DNA of 64,000 nucleotides from positions 261,228 to 325,227 of the forward strand of contig NZ_JBGSRV010000012.1 in assembly GCF_041737375.1 (NCBI RefSeq), read 5' to 3'. A program made the position numbers and the translations under genes. This document shows, piece by piece, positions 25,501 through 33,541 of the stretch. Under the pieces are notes generated by a model that had not been told where the DNA came from, made no database searches, and saw only the letters and a program-made list of their open reading frames with translations. The DNA is from Vampirovibrio sp041737375 (lineage in GTDB: Bacteria > Cyanobacteriota > Vampirovibrionia > Vampirovibrionales > Vampirovibrionaceae). Position 1 is the first letter of the stretch; each line of letters opens with the position of its first letter.

Positions 25501-27067
25501 GCCCGTTGAAGGTTACATTGCCGTCAAACTGGTTGACGTTGACCCCTTGGCTGGCAATGATCAGTTTGCCGTCATGCACCGTCAGCAAGCCTTGATAATG
25601 AATGAGCGGATTGCTCAACCCCCGCCCGTGGAAGGATACCTTTCCGCTGACGTGGTTGGCGAAAATGCCCTGGCTTTGATCCGAAAAAGCGCCATCCCGG
25701 ATGGCAATCAGTCCCCGGTAAACGGGCATTTTGCCGGTGCCGGTCAGTCGGGCGTCAATATTCAGCAAGCCACGAATGTCACGTCCCTGCAAGGCGTTGG
25801 GAGGAGCGCCCATGGCGGTTGTTTTGCGGGCCAGTGCGTCCACGTTGAGGTTGTGGCCGTACATCACGGCGTCAATACGATCGTTGGCCAGATTGTAGTG
25901 GCCGTTTACATGAAAGGGCAACCCTTGGGCCATCAGATTCATGGCCTTCAGCGTAATCAATTTGCCCTTCAGCAAAATAGCGCCATTCACTTTGTCCACC
26001 AGCGGAACCCGCCGGTTTTGAGCGGCATACAGGGCCAAATTGTTTAAATCAACCCGTCCGTTGGCCTCTTGAAAAACAGGCTGCCCGCCTTTAAAGGCTA
26101 GCTTGAAGCGGGTATCCAGTTTGGTCTTTCCGCTGGCCCAGTAGGGGCTGTACTCGGTGGGAATGGGCATGCCCAGCGTATCCGCCAATTGAAAAACCAG
26201 TGCCTGGGCTTGAAATAAATCCACCCCGGTACTTTTTAACTGCCCTTCCGCCAGTTGCTTGGGCAGGTGCTGGTAGTTAAAGTCCAGATTGACCGGCTGG
26301 CCGTTGATGGTTAAGGTCAGTCTTTGCAAATCGGCGATGGTAAAGGTTTTTTTTCCGGCGTCGCCATCGGTAATGAACTGCGGCACTTCCGCCGTTAGTC
26401 GATAGTCGCCCATGGCCTGTTTGGCCAGTTGAGAGGCTTTTGGGTTGGCGATTAAGTAAGCCAACTGGCCGGTAGCCAGCAGTTGGATGGGCTGTTTGGC
26501 CTCCAGATTTCGGATTGAAATTTGTTTGCCCGCAATGTGAAAGCGACGAACCTTGGGCAAGCCTTGCCGGGTGGAATCCGCCGGAATGGTATCCTCAATC
26601 AGGTAATCGCTTAGCAGTAGTTCGGCGTTCTTCAGTTCCGCCGGGTTTAAAAAGCCCGTTTTTTCAGGCTTGACCAATTTGAGATGAATGGCCGTAAACA
26701 GGCTTTGCTCGCCCACGGGAATATAAACGTGTTTCAGATGGATTTTTGCGATTTCCGGGGTTTGCCGGGTCAGCAGCGGCAAGTAGCGAATTTGCACACT
26801 GATGTTTTCCACAGTGCCCAGTTTGCGGTGTTTGATATCGGTAATGGCGGTGGTGTTTAAATGGGCCTGTATGCCGTGAAACAGGGTCGGCTCCAGGGTT
26901 AACTCCTGAATGGTAAAGTGAACCCCGGTGGACTTGTTCAGCCCGTCCTCAATCTGGCGCTTGATATCGGTAGTATCCATGAACAGGGGGACGGTTTTCA
27001 GCAGGGCATAACCCGCAATGCCAACGGACAAAGCAAGGATGACGATACGTTTGCGGGCTGGCTTCAA
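22514..27067 (-). CDS. Very large AsmA-family envelope protein
   Basis: A 1517-residue protein with a single N-terminal membrane helix (RIVILALSVGIAGYALLKTVP) and a long beta-rich body, the build of AsmA/YhdP/TamB-type proteins. LNKSTGVHFTIQELTLEP at the start is the conserved opening of the AsmA domain. Many stretches follow the pattern of short strands with DL, NG and GG turns (GNFTTQGAYNVRLDSG, GSLRMDNGNANMLINGRMS). Around residues 930-1030 is a non-beta insert rich in Ala/Asn/Lys. Proteins of this class form hydrophobic grooves that bridge inner and outer membrane and carry phospholipids, so it supports a two-membrane cell. The paralogue cannot be fixed. It stands alone on its strand. Confidence 0.85.
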   Translation of the reverse strand: MKPARKRIVILALSVGIAGYALLKTVPLFMDTTDIKRQIEDGLNKSTGVHFTIQELTLEPTLFHGIQAHLNTTAITDIKHRKLGTVENISVQIRYLPLLTRQTPEIAKIHLKHVYIPVGEQSLFTAIHLKLVKPEKTGFLNPAELKNAELLLSDYLIEDTIPADSTRQGLPKVRRFHIAGKQISIRNLEAKQPIQLLATGQLAYLIANPKASQLAKQAMGDYRLTAEVPQFITDGDAGKKTFTIADLQRLTLTINGQPVNLDFNYQHLPKQLAEGQLKSTGVDLFQAQALVFQLADTLGMPIPTEYSPYWASGKTKLDTRFKLAFKGGQPVFQEANGRVDLNNLALYAAQNRRVPLVDKVNGAILLKGKLITLKAMNLMAQGLPFHVNGHYNLANDRIDAVMYGHNLNVDALARKTTAMGAPPNALQGRDIRGLLNIDARLTGTGKMPVYRGLIAIRDGAFSDQSQGIFANHVSGKVSFHGRGLSNPLIHYQGLLTVHDGKLIIASQGVNVNQFDGNVTFNGQIRPEAKTLAMPTLNGLINVRNADYKDPKSGVPLTDIKGVLRLAGNWIQIENFRALLGGSTFQANGKLATNLQNYQVRLTGKQIDLPRLKREVLNKLPDFQAVAAQIDPYQGLANLDLTVSTGLNLAGRLDVNDLALRTETAENPLRIPHLSLLFDRQTITLPDAAVLYGPVAATVGGNFTTQGAYNVRLDSGTVPMDFVRDNQDLLASLAGAKLPEIWNTAGDLNLRGTLSNQRTDMTMAFNHAGLSWAGGDFPLYDLNGQLLYQQANPGQPVVQSQNLTLVYGDSPMTINLQQNQALQGEIQGTLSDLTVNHFLVSHHSNATPYRAIPFKTELSGTFAALPGQPGFEKNDLNADLFFSLNQNFRQAYSDVAPATQPPKSNEQLKTEAISSADFSAEAPDILEPNGKKNREVLKNINAINAANTALGAANTTVGIFRQTVGKGLGLGLDTLKRPGQFIAQKVLDKPHESVETKAIDPNALPDKLQLDKLAADKGQAFFQANLHLLGNDLLLERANLHLFGGGDIVAEGKASHLDDPEKLSYQAHVVTVPELNLEALNQGAVQNTFFNGATGTLGADVQIAGTSAKPNQLNGWVATNRLAIPYLTLQDITGRVDLNGETAVADVPSFKIPGVTARVSGRSDTIFEVPIPLEDVVIDASFASIDSLAIFNNEVVKPKLIDQVVHNYLRPWQQGDPTSAVQFRNAKLHADEVIYQNIILSNLQSLFSLNANSFFELTNTTLQAAGGNVSGYLSMSPNQNSFTTLELNANGVKANALTKALLDVTNEIFGDLDGTVRFTTFGQSDQELQKNANGTVSMKITDGRLPAIAKVETLLATANVFRGGVLGLNLNNLFRSLTIYDTNYFAELSGDMLINDQILYTQNLVSDGVNLDLLIQGSLRMDNGNANMLINGRMSQDITGKLGKLGNLSLGRLFRFIPALGTFGENRPGLLGYIPGVGYVPGFGGPAGKYNRFQVRLVGQPDDPAAIQDFQWVRPQNL

Positions 27068-27291
27068 TACTTTCCTGCTCCTTGTCCCATTTCATGATTC
27101 CGGTTCTTCATCCCAGTGCCCTCATCGTCTGATTTTTTATCTCTGATTTCTCATCCTGATTTTTTAACGGGCAACAAATCAGACTGGGCGAGGGGATGAT
27201 GGTCTGTCTATACAATTACAATGATCGCCTGAAAATGGGAATTGTTCCGCTGGTGGTGCAAGCTCCCCCAACGGTTTATTAGCCTGGAAAA

Positions 27292-27498
27292 CTATTCGGC
27301 CTTGTGATCGGGTGGGGTGTTGGTGTCTTTGCCGCCGGTTCCGCTGGCGGATTCCTTAAACTGGCGTACCCCGTCTCCCAGAGACTTCATGACGCCGGGC
27401 AGCTTGCCGGGGCCAAACAAAATCAGCACCAGCAGCACAATAATGGAAAGCTCAGGCAGTCCCAGGTTGATAAACATTAAAGTGGTTTCAGCTTGCAT
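27292..27498 (-). CDS. tatA: Sec-independent protein translocase TatA
   Basis: A 68-residue TatA/E protein. A short N-terminal membrane helix (LPELSIIVLLVLILFGPGKLP) is followed by the FGPGKLPG hinge and an amphipathic helix (VMKSLGDGVRQFKESA), then a polar tail. It forms the pore part of the twin-arginine translocase together with TatC (15708-16523). ATG 27498 and 27477 are both possible; the first has an AAGGCG-like site. It lies alone between the AsmA-like gene and the divergent Fur-family gene. Confidence 0.93.
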   Translation of the reverse strand: MQAETTLMFINLGLPELSIIVLLVLILFGPGKLPGVMKSLGDGVRQFKESASGTGGKDTNTPPDHKAE

Positions 27499-27672
27499 GG
27501 GCGTTCGCCTTTATGGTCGGGGCCTTGGCAGCGGGAAAAGGGTGGTGTTCGCTACGCCCAAGGCTTTGAATGGGATGGGCCGGATGCCTGACAAAATATG
27601 GGTTACTATTTGGAGGCTTGGCGTGTATGGTATATTTTACAGAAAAAGTGCCTAAAAAAGAAACGCCCCCGC

Positions 27673-28152
27673 ATGACACCCACCCCGGAACTACAAACCA
27701 GAGCAGAATTGTCCGATATTCTTCGCAAGAAGGGTTTTCGGCTAACCCCTCAGCGGGAAAAAATTCTGGACCTCTTTTACCAGTTGCCGGAAGGGGAGCA
27801 TTTAAGCGCCGAAGAATTGCAGAAAATGCTGCGTACCGAAAGCTCCGATATCAGTTTGGCCACGTCTTATCGCACTTTAAAGCTGCTGGCTTCGTTGGGC
27901 GTGTTGCGAGAACTGGATTTCGCCGAAGATCACAAGCATTATGAGCTGGCCCGCAACCCTAAATCTCCGCATCATCACATTATTTGTCTGGATTGCGGCA
28001 CCACCGATGAATTTGAGAGCGACGTGATTATGCAATTTGCCGAAGCGCTGGCCAAGGATCGGGGCTTTGATATTGTGGATGTTCAGCTCAAAGTGTTTGC
28101 CCTGTGCAAACAGCACCCGGTGGAAGAAGATCGCTCGTCCAAGGGTCATTAA
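27673..28152 (+). CDS. Fur-family transcriptional regulator
   Basis: A 159-residue metal-dependent repressor. The winged helix (GFRLTPQREKILDLFYQLPEGEHLSAEEL, then SLATSYRTLKLLASLGVLREL) is followed by the dimerisation domain with the metal-site HKHYEL and PHHHIICLDCG. Only one CxxC is present; the second pair typical of structural-zinc Fur proteins is absent, with a lone Cys (FALCKQH). The family includes Fur, Zur and PerR; the sequence alone does not decide among them. ATG 27673 gives the standard N-terminus; 25 extra codons upstream lie over a TATATT-like -10 box at 27631 and are unlikely to be coding. Confidence 0.88.
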   Translation: MTPTPELQTRAELSDILRKKGFRLTPQREKILDLFYQLPEGEHLSAEELQKMLRTESSDISLATSYRTLKLLASLGVLRELDFAEDHKHYELARNPKSPHHHIICLDCGTTDEFESDVIMQFAEALAKDRGFDIVDVQLKVFALCKQHPVEEDRSSKGH

Positions 28153-28171
28153 GGACCATTAGGTTCGCCCG

Positions 28172-28618
28172 CTAGTAAACGGACACGTCGGTTACCCCGG
28201 CGTAGGTAATATTAATATCGGCTGGCAACACCCGTTGTGGCCCGGAGATGGTGGGGATGGACAAGTGGGCGAATAACGGGGTAAAGGTGACTTTAACGCT
28301 GCTTTGATAGGCATGTTGATTGGGGATTTGTTTGACGATGCCGGTTCCCTTTAACCCGCTGGCGGCCAGCTTGTTATTAAGCTGGGTTTGCCCCACGCTG
28401 GCGCTGTGATAAATAGAGGCGGTGTAAGAGGCGCTGCGAACCGCCATTTTGGCACTCTCATAAGTCATCCAGGCCCGTCCAGCGTCAATGGTGAAAAATA
28501 CCAGTAGCAGCATCAGGGGCAAGGTTAAGGCCAGTTCCACCAGGTTTTGCCCCGAATGCGCTGCGGATCGGGGTTTTGTGGGTAAAGCGCAATGGCCATG
28601 TGAGAGGGCGAAAGGCAT
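28172..28618 (-). CDS. TadE-like pilus assembly protein
   Basis: A 148-residue protein. Residues 20-50 contain GQNLVELALTLPLMLLLVFFTIDAGRAW, the TadE signature: a prepilin-like Gly-x-x-x-x-Glu followed by a membrane helix and an acidic/Arg exit. The remainder is a periplasmic beta-rich domain (AYQSSVKVTFTPLFAHL). TadE pseudopilins belong to the Flp/Tad pilus machinery used for adhesion. No other tad genes are in the window, so this is a lone member. The start at ATG 28618 is moderate; a 25-residue longer frame exists upstream. Confidence 0.8.
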   Translation of the reverse strand: MPFALSHGHCALPTKPRSAAHSGQNLVELALTLPLMLLLVFFTIDAGRAWMTYESAKMAVRSASYTASIYHSASVGQTQLNNKLAASGLKGTGIVKQIPNQHAYQSSVKVTFTPLFAHLSIPTISGPQRVLPADINITYAGVTDVSVY

Positions 28619-28824
28619 GCGGGTGGACGTCCTGGCTGTGGGCGGCGGGTTCCGTGTTTTCAAACCACAAGGGCAGATAAACAGGCTTTGCATCCCTTAT
28701 CGGCGCTTTCTGCCAAAAATTGAGCGAAATTGGCGGAACCCTTCAACTAAATTTACAGGATTGAATGGCAGGGGCTACCGTTTGCCTGTGGCAAGCCATG
28801 AAAGGGTCTTTTTGGGGCTGACCT

Positions 28825-29484
28825 TTATAAGGGTGTGGGGTTCTGGTAAAGCCCATTCCAGCCGATGAAAGCCCGCACCGGTTCGGGCAGGTAATAGCGT
28901 AGGGCCTCCAAATCCGCAGGGGGCTGGGTTTGCCTTAATTGCTGGCGAATGGTGGTGGCCGAAATGGCCAGCGGGGGCATGTGAATGCGGCTGGTGTTTA
29001 AAGCGATTTTTTGCCCGTTCAGAGTAACGTGCTCTACCCAAGGATACTCGGGCCGGGGGGCTTGCAAAAAGTGAACCGTGTCTATCAGGACGTCTGGCTG
29101 ATGCCAGGATGCCAGCTTGGCCAGGGCATCGGCCCCAATAATAAACGGTACCGGCGGGGTGATTAAACCCGCTTGGGCCAGGCGGCTCAGGGTGTCCACG
29201 GTGTAGCTTTTATCAGGAAGGCTCAGTTCAAAGTCGCTGACTGTAAAGCCGGGGTGGTGGGCGGTGGCCAGTTGTACCAGCTTCAACCGCAGGGCAGCGG
29301 CTAGCAAGTCCGGTTGCTCATGCCTGTGGGGCGGGGTTCCGGCGGGCATAAAGGTAATACGCTCAAACCCCAACAAGCCCCCGAATTGAGACAGCGCGGA
29401 TTGGGCAACCATTAAATGCCCGCTATGCACCGGGTTAAACGTGCCAAAGTAAAAGCAATGGCCAGAAGAGGCATCAGGCGGCAT
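28825..29484 (-). CDS. nadD: Nicotinate-nucleotide adenylyltransferase
   Basis: A 219-residue enzyme that makes deamido-NAD from nicotinate mononucleotide and ATP. The nucleotidyltransferase motif GTFNPVHSGHL (H-x-G-H) is exact and near the N-terminus, the middle holds PAGTPPHR, and ISATTIRQQL near the end is the second ATP motif (ISxTxxR). Length is normal. It follows an unknown gene by eight bases on the same strand; the common partner rsfS is not here. About 200 bases between this gene and tadE (28619-28824) hold nothing I recognise. Confidence 0.94.
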   Translation of the reverse strand: MPPDASSGHCFYFGTFNPVHSGHLMVAQSALSQFGGLLGFERITFMPAGTPPHRHEQPDLLAAALRLKLVQLATAHHPGFTVSDFELSLPDKSYTVDTLSRLAQAGLITPPVPFIIGADALAKLASWHQPDVLIDTVHFLQAPRPEYPWVEHVTLNGQKIALNTSRIHMPPLAISATTIRQQLRQTQPPADLEALRYYLPEPVRAFIGWNGLYQNPTPL

Positions 29485-29492
29485 GCTGGCCC

Positions 29493-29915
29493 TTAATCCT
29501 GAGGGGTGCGGTGATATTCGGCCATTTCATCGTGCAAATCGGCCAAGCGCCGTGCTTCGGCTTCCCGGATGGTGCGCAGATGCTCATCGTACTGCTTGAG
29601 GGTCACAAAGTCTTCCAGATGCACCACGTAGCAGCGGTGTTGCTGATCAAACACGGTGCGCGCGCCCAGCAGGTGAATGATGGTGCCTAGCTCGGTGGCC
29701 GTAATGCGATCGTAGAGATCCGGCACGTTGGAATGGCAGATGACCGTGGTTTTGCCATCGGTGATCGTGAAGAACTGCACCTTTTTGCGGAAGGTGGTAA
29801 TTTTCTCCAGCACCACGGGCCATTCTTCGGGCAACAGTTGCCCTTGTTTAACCAGCGACAAATCGGGAGAAGGTGATAAATGTTGGGAAAGAATACGGTA
29901 CAGTGAGAAATCCAT
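29493..29915 (-). CDS. Hypothetical protein upstream of nadD
   Basis: A 140-residue soluble protein of no family I recognise. The centre is beta-rich (KKVQFFTITDGKTTVICH, YVVHLEDFV) and the end is a charged helix (EHLRTIREAEARRLADLHDEMAEYH). It is not RsfS, which often neighbours nadD. The stop is eight bases from the nadD start, so the pair is likely co-transcribed. It diverges from the FlaG-like gene across an 82-base region holding a sigma-28-like promoter on the other strand. Confidence 0.65.
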   Translation of the reverse strand: MDFSLYRILSQHLSPSPDLSLVKQGQLLPEEWPVVLEKITTFRKKVQFFTITDGKTTVICHSNVPDLYDRITATELGTIIHLLGARTVFDQQHRCYVVHLEDFVTLKQYDEHLRTIREAEARRLADLHDEMAEYHRTPQD

Positions 29916-29953
29916 GCGAGATGTATCAATTTACGATAATTACGACAACATAC

Positions 29954-29980
29954 TAAAGAATTTAGCCCATCCGCCGATAA
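29954..29980 (+). promoter_or_regulatory. Sigma-28 (FliA)-type promoter of the FlaG-like gene
   Basis: TAAAGAAT (29954-29961), an 11-base spacer and GCCGATAA (29973-29980) match the FliA consensus at 14 of 16 positions, with the -10 part perfect. The start codon at 29998 is 17 bases downstream. It supports both the FlaG reading of the gene and the presence of a flagellar sigma factor in this organism. Confidence 0.78.
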
Positions 29981-29997
29981 CTTACAAGTAGCAAGCA

Positions 29998-30459
29998 ATG
30001 GAAGCATGGGTGATCAGGATGGGCTTTGACGGCCTCCCCAGACCCTCGCAGGTCAATTCTTATACGGATTCAATGAACCCTTACACCGCAGGCAATCTGG
30101 CCCGCACAGATCAGGCTGGCCAGCCGCTGATTCAGAAGCTCTCTAAAGAAGAGGGCCTTCAAGCGCTGCAAGAAGAGCAACGTGGCTATCCGCAGGCCGA
30201 TGAGGACGCTTCGGGGGAAACCTTTTCCGAGGAGGATGCCGAGGAAATTCTGCTGTTTGCCAAAATGCGGGGGCTGATGAACGTTTCGCTGCAAAGCGGC
30301 AAGCGTTACGAGTTTCGGATCAACCCGCAAACGGGTATGGTGGAGCTGACGGAGCTGGATTCCGGGGCGCTGGTGATGCAACTGACCCCGGTGGAGCTGA
30401 TGCGCCTTTCGGAAAAGTTGCAGCGTTATGCGGGCATGCTCACCGATTTAAGCGGCTAA
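29998..30459 (+). CDS. FlaG-like flagellar protein
   Basis: A 153-residue protein. The C-terminal 60 residues, YEFRINPQTGMVELTELDSGALVMQLTPVELMRLSEKLQ, follow the FlaG pattern: a strand, a turn, a second strand ending in an E/Q-x-x-x-Q-x-P segment and a helix with Leu. The N-terminal half is polar and acidic, as in FlaG proteins, which influence filament length or assembly in polarly flagellated bacteria. A strong sigma-28 promoter just upstream supports this. Several in-frame ATGs exist (29998, 30019, 30073) and none has a clear ribosome binding site, so the start is uncertain. Likeness is weak enough that another export-related role is possible. Confidence 0.6.
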   Translation: MEAWVIRMGFDGLPRPSQVNSYTDSMNPYTAGNLARTDQAGQPLIQKLSKEEGLQALQEEQRGYPQADEDASGETFSEEDAEEILLFAKMRGLMNVSLQSGKRYEFRINPQTGMVELTELDSGALVMQLTPVELMRLSEKLQRYAGMLTDLSG

Positions 30460-30489
30460 GGCCTTTTCGCTCAAATCGTGAAATCCCTT

Positions 30490-30495
30490 TATAAT
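30490..30495 (+). promoter_or_regulatory. -10 box directly before the GGDEF-like gene
   Basis: TATAAT lies seven bases before ATG 30503 and one base before the first ATG at 30497. The transcript would begin at about 30502-30503, so the second ATG is the likely, leaderless start. No convincing -35 is seen. Confidence 0.45.
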
Positions 30496-30502
30496 AATGA
30501 GC

Positions 30503-31408
30503 ATGACCTTTATTTATGTATTATCCAATCAGCCCACCCCGTTGGCCTTTCGTGTGGCCGAAGCAGTGGGAGAGCGCTATCCCGTTCAGGCCATTCAAAC
30601 CGAGCGGGAACTGCTGGAGAAGCTGCCAGACAGTCGGCAAGCCATTGTGTTTGTGGATTGTGAAATTGGCCAGATAGCGCCTTTTACTGTGCTTTGTCGA
30701 AGTGTTTTGCCAGCCGCCACGGTGGTTGCGGTTTTGCCGGACGCCACACCCATTGCCGAAGTGCCGGTGCTGGATATGGATTGCCACTTGCTGCCGGTTG
30801 GGTTTAGCGATTTTGACCTGTTGAGCCGGGTGGCTTCCGCCATTCGCCAAAGCGAGTTGTTGGCGGTAATGGCTGATAGCGCCCCACTGGATGAAGTGAC
30901 CAACCTGCATAATCGCGCCTTTTTTATGCAAAGGCTGGGAGAAGAGATTTCGCTGGCCCGCAGGCATGCCGGGCCGCTTTGTTGTGTGGTTTTAAGTCTG
31001 GATGGCTACCGCATGTATCTGGATAGTTACGGCTATCACTTTATGAACGCCCTGCTGCGCTTTGTGGGGGATGCCATTAGCGGCATGACCCGCCATGAGG
31101 ACACCGTGGCCCGGCTAGGGGACGATGAAATCGCCATTTTGCTGCCCCGAAGCTCGGAAGCGGGGGCTAAGGTATTTACCACCCGGCTGGTAGAAACGCT
31201 GAATGCGCTGGTGTTTAACAACGGAGCCTACTCCGAGGATATTATGGTCAGCGCCGGGTTGGTGGGCTACCCCCTGCCCGATTCCGTCAATCCAGACGCC
31301 GACACTCTGGTTCGCTATGGTCGCCACGCCTTGTATCAGGCCAAGGCGGATGATGACGAGGCGTTGAATAAAGTGTGCGTGTTTAGCGAGATAAAGCCCG
31401 CGCTCTGA
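30503..31408 (+). CDS. GGDEF-domain protein with altered signature
   Basis: A 301-residue cytoplasmic protein. The first 115 residues form an alpha/beta domain like a response-regulator receiver (FIYVLSNQPTPLAFRVAEAV, AIVFVDCEIG, VVAVLPDA). The second half is a GGDEF domain starting DEVTNLHNRAFFMQRL. The active-site loop reads RLGDDEIAILLP (residues 206-210 GDDEI) in place of GGDEF, so the second glycine that contacts GTP is an aspartate. It may therefore bind or sense GTP or c-di-GMP rather than make it. ATG 30503 is preferred over 30497 because of the -10 box. Confidence 0.82.
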   Translation: MTFIYVLSNQPTPLAFRVAEAVGERYPVQAIQTERELLEKLPDSRQAIVFVDCEIGQIAPFTVLCRSVLPAATVVAVLPDATPIAEVPVLDMDCHLLPVGFSDFDLLSRVASAIRQSELLAVMADSAPLDEVTNLHNRAFFMQRLGEEISLARRHAGPLCCVVLSLDGYRMYLDSYGYHFMNALLRFVGDAISGMTRHEDTVARLGDDEIAILLPRSSEAGAKVFTTRLVETLNALVFNNGAYSEDIMVSAGLVGYPLPDSVNPDADTLVRYGRHALYQAKADDDEALNKVCVFSEIKPAL

Positions 31409-31523
31409 AAACCGGCTTCTGAAAAACCAGTTGAGGGGCGCATGGTTTTTTGACAGTGGGTATGATCTTGCCTAAGATGATTCCACTGCTTATCAAACGC
31501 CACAGGCTGAGAGAGTTCCCCCT

Positions 31524-33374
31524 ATGCCCATGTGTCTTACCCGAAAGGCTGTTGCCTTTGCCGCCGTTAGCTTGTCCGCACTGGTCTGGTTGACCGTACC
31601 GGCTGAGGCGCTCTCCTTTCGCCAGTCCTCTATCGGATACCATCCGCAAGGGGCCAAGGTGGCCATTTTGGAAGATGTGCCGGAAGATCAGAAGATTGAG
31701 GTGGTGTTGTTTGACCCCACCAAGCGCAATCCCCGCTTTCCGGTGCTTTTGGGCGCTACGGTGTACAAAGTGGAAAACATTCAGGCTTTTCAGGAGCCGG
31801 GACAGCAAGGGCCGGGTACCAAGAACCTGCTGCTGGATTTCTCAGACTTTCAGTCTCCCGGCACCTACGAGTTGCGGATTGAGGGGATGGATGTGAAGTC
31901 CCGGCCCATTAAAATTAACGATTACCTGTATTGGGATAACCTGAAGCCGGTGGTTCGCAGCTTTTATTTTCAGCGTTGCGGCAGTGATGTTGAGGATCGG
32001 GTGCTGAAGCTGTATCACAGCGCCTGCCATTTGTATGACGCCGCCTTGCCAGAAGGGGCGGACAGCCAGAGAATTAGCCTGGGCCAGAATACGGATGTGA
32101 TTGGGGGCTGGCATAACGGAAGCGATTACGCCAAGTACGTGACCTCAACGGCCCTATCTGCGGCTCGTTTAATGGCCATGCACGAATGGGGACCCAAGCC
32201 GTTCAAGTATTTTAGAATGGATTACCCCTTGTTTGAGCCGGGGTATGGCTCAACTGACGATCTTCACCACGAAATCAAGGTGGGGCTGGACTGGTTAATG
32301 ACCATGCAGCGCAAGGATGGTTCCCTGCATCGCAAAGTGGCCGGTAAAACCTGGCCGGGGCCTAAAATGGGGCCAGTGGACGATGAGCAGGAACGCTATC
32401 TCTACGGCATTAGCACACAGGATACAGCCAATGCCGCCGCGGTTTGGGCCATGGCGGTTCGGGATTTCAAGGCGGCGGATTTGGGCTACAGCGTTAAATC
32501 CTTGCGGGCCGCCGAGCGGGCCTGGGATTTTCTGGAAGCCCACCCCGGCACCATTTACCAGCGATCGGAGAGTGATTTTTCCGGTTCGGGCGAATTTTTA
32601 ACCCCCAAGGGCAAAGGCGACTTGCCTTACCGGGTTTGGGCCGCCGCCGAATTGTACATTACCACCGGCAAGGAGCAGTATCACCGTTATTTCTTAACCC
32701 ATGTGGGCGAGGTTCCCTTGCAGCGCTTTGCCTGGACCAATCCGGCCATTCAGGGCATTACCGATTACTTGCTGTACGCCCAAGTGCAAGATCCCGCTGT
32801 GGCCAGCGCTTTGAAAGCCAATATCATGCGCATGGCCAATGGGGTGCAGGATGCGTTGGCTCAGGATATCTACGCCGCCGGACTGGGCCGTTACGAGACG
32901 GGTTCCAATCCCGAAATCGCTGAGCGTACCGCCCTGCTATTAACCGCCTATCGCTTGAGTGGGGACGCCCGCTACCGGCAAACCGCCAGCCGCAGCGCCA
33001 CTTACCTTTTTGGTCTGAACCCCATGGGGCTGACCTATGTCACCGGGCTCAGCGAGGAGCCGTCGGTCACGCACCCCGCCCATCGCTGGTCTTCGGCCAT
33101 GGGCAAAGTGGTTCCCGGCTTGTTGGTGGATGGCCCCAATGAAACCGCCGCCGATGGCAAAACGCCTGCCGGATTGGGCGCTCGCAGTTATGTGGATGAT
33201 GCCGAGGCCACGGGTTCCAATGAGTCTCGCTTGATGAACAACGCCAGTTTGGCCTTTTTACTGGCCGCCCTCAATGATGCCTATAACTCGGCGGCCCAGA
33301 ATGAGGATCAGAAGCCCGCTGGCCCGCTGGATTTTAAACTGGCCCCGGAGAGAGCCGGAAGCAGAGCCAAATAA
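31524..33374 (+). CDS. Secreted glycoside hydrolase family 9 enzyme with N-terminal Ig-like domain
   Basis: A 616-residue exported protein. The first 30 residues are a signal peptide (KAVAFAAVSLSALVWLTVPAEA). Residues 31-135 are a CelD-type immunoglobulin-like domain, and 145-600 the (alpha/alpha)6 GH9 domain. GGWHNGSDYAKYV corresponds to the GGWxDAGDxxK motif; the catalytic-base Asp (D201) is kept, but the helper Asp is Asn198. YVDDAEATGSNESRLMNNASLAF carries the catalytic acid (E567). GH9 enzymes cut beta-1,4-glucans such as cellulose, or act as exo-glucosaminidases, so the substrate could be an algal or plant wall or a biofilm polymer. It stands alone before dnaE. Confidence 0.85.
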   Translation: MPMCLTRKAVAFAAVSLSALVWLTVPAEALSFRQSSIGYHPQGAKVAILEDVPEDQKIEVVLFDPTKRNPRFPVLLGATVYKVENIQAFQEPGQQGPGTKNLLLDFSDFQSPGTYELRIEGMDVKSRPIKINDYLYWDNLKPVVRSFYFQRCGSDVEDRVLKLYHSACHLYDAALPEGADSQRISLGQNTDVIGGWHNGSDYAKYVTSTALSAARLMAMHEWGPKPFKYFRMDYPLFEPGYGSTDDLHHEIKVGLDWLMTMQRKDGSLHRKVAGKTWPGPKMGPVDDEQERYLYGISTQDTANAAAVWAMAVRDFKAADLGYSVKSLRAAERAWDFLEAHPGTIYQRSESDFSGSGEFLTPKGKGDLPYRVWAAAELYITTGKEQYHRYFLTHVGEVPLQRFAWTNPAIQGITDYLLYAQVQDPAVASALKANIMRMANGVQDALAQDIYAAGLGRYETGSNPEIAERTALLLTAYRLSGDARYRQTASRSATYLFGLNPMGLTYVTGLSEEPSVTHPAHRWSSAMGKVVPGLLVDGPNETAADGKTPAGLGARSYVDDAEATGSNESRLMNNASLAFLLAALNDAYNSAAQNEDQKPAGPLDFKLAPERAGSRAK

Positions 33375-33541
33375 TAACCCTGCGGATTTAAGCACCAGCG
33401 TTTATAAACGCTAAAATCGCTTAATCATGCGTGGGTTTCCCTTTACGATGGGGCGGCGGGGGTGGCACAATAGAGGCAGGGGATCATCCTGCCCACGTTT
33501 GACCGTACCGTACCCTTCCCCCCAGAAATAGAGTTGAGTTG

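Noticed and set aside
25355..26047. 230-residue frame opposite the AsmA-like gene
   Set aside because: Antisense shadow lacking start signals.
27560..27672. Fur box in the promoter of the Fur-family gene
   Set aside because: I found no 19-base inverted repeat of the GATAATGATAATCATTATC type there.
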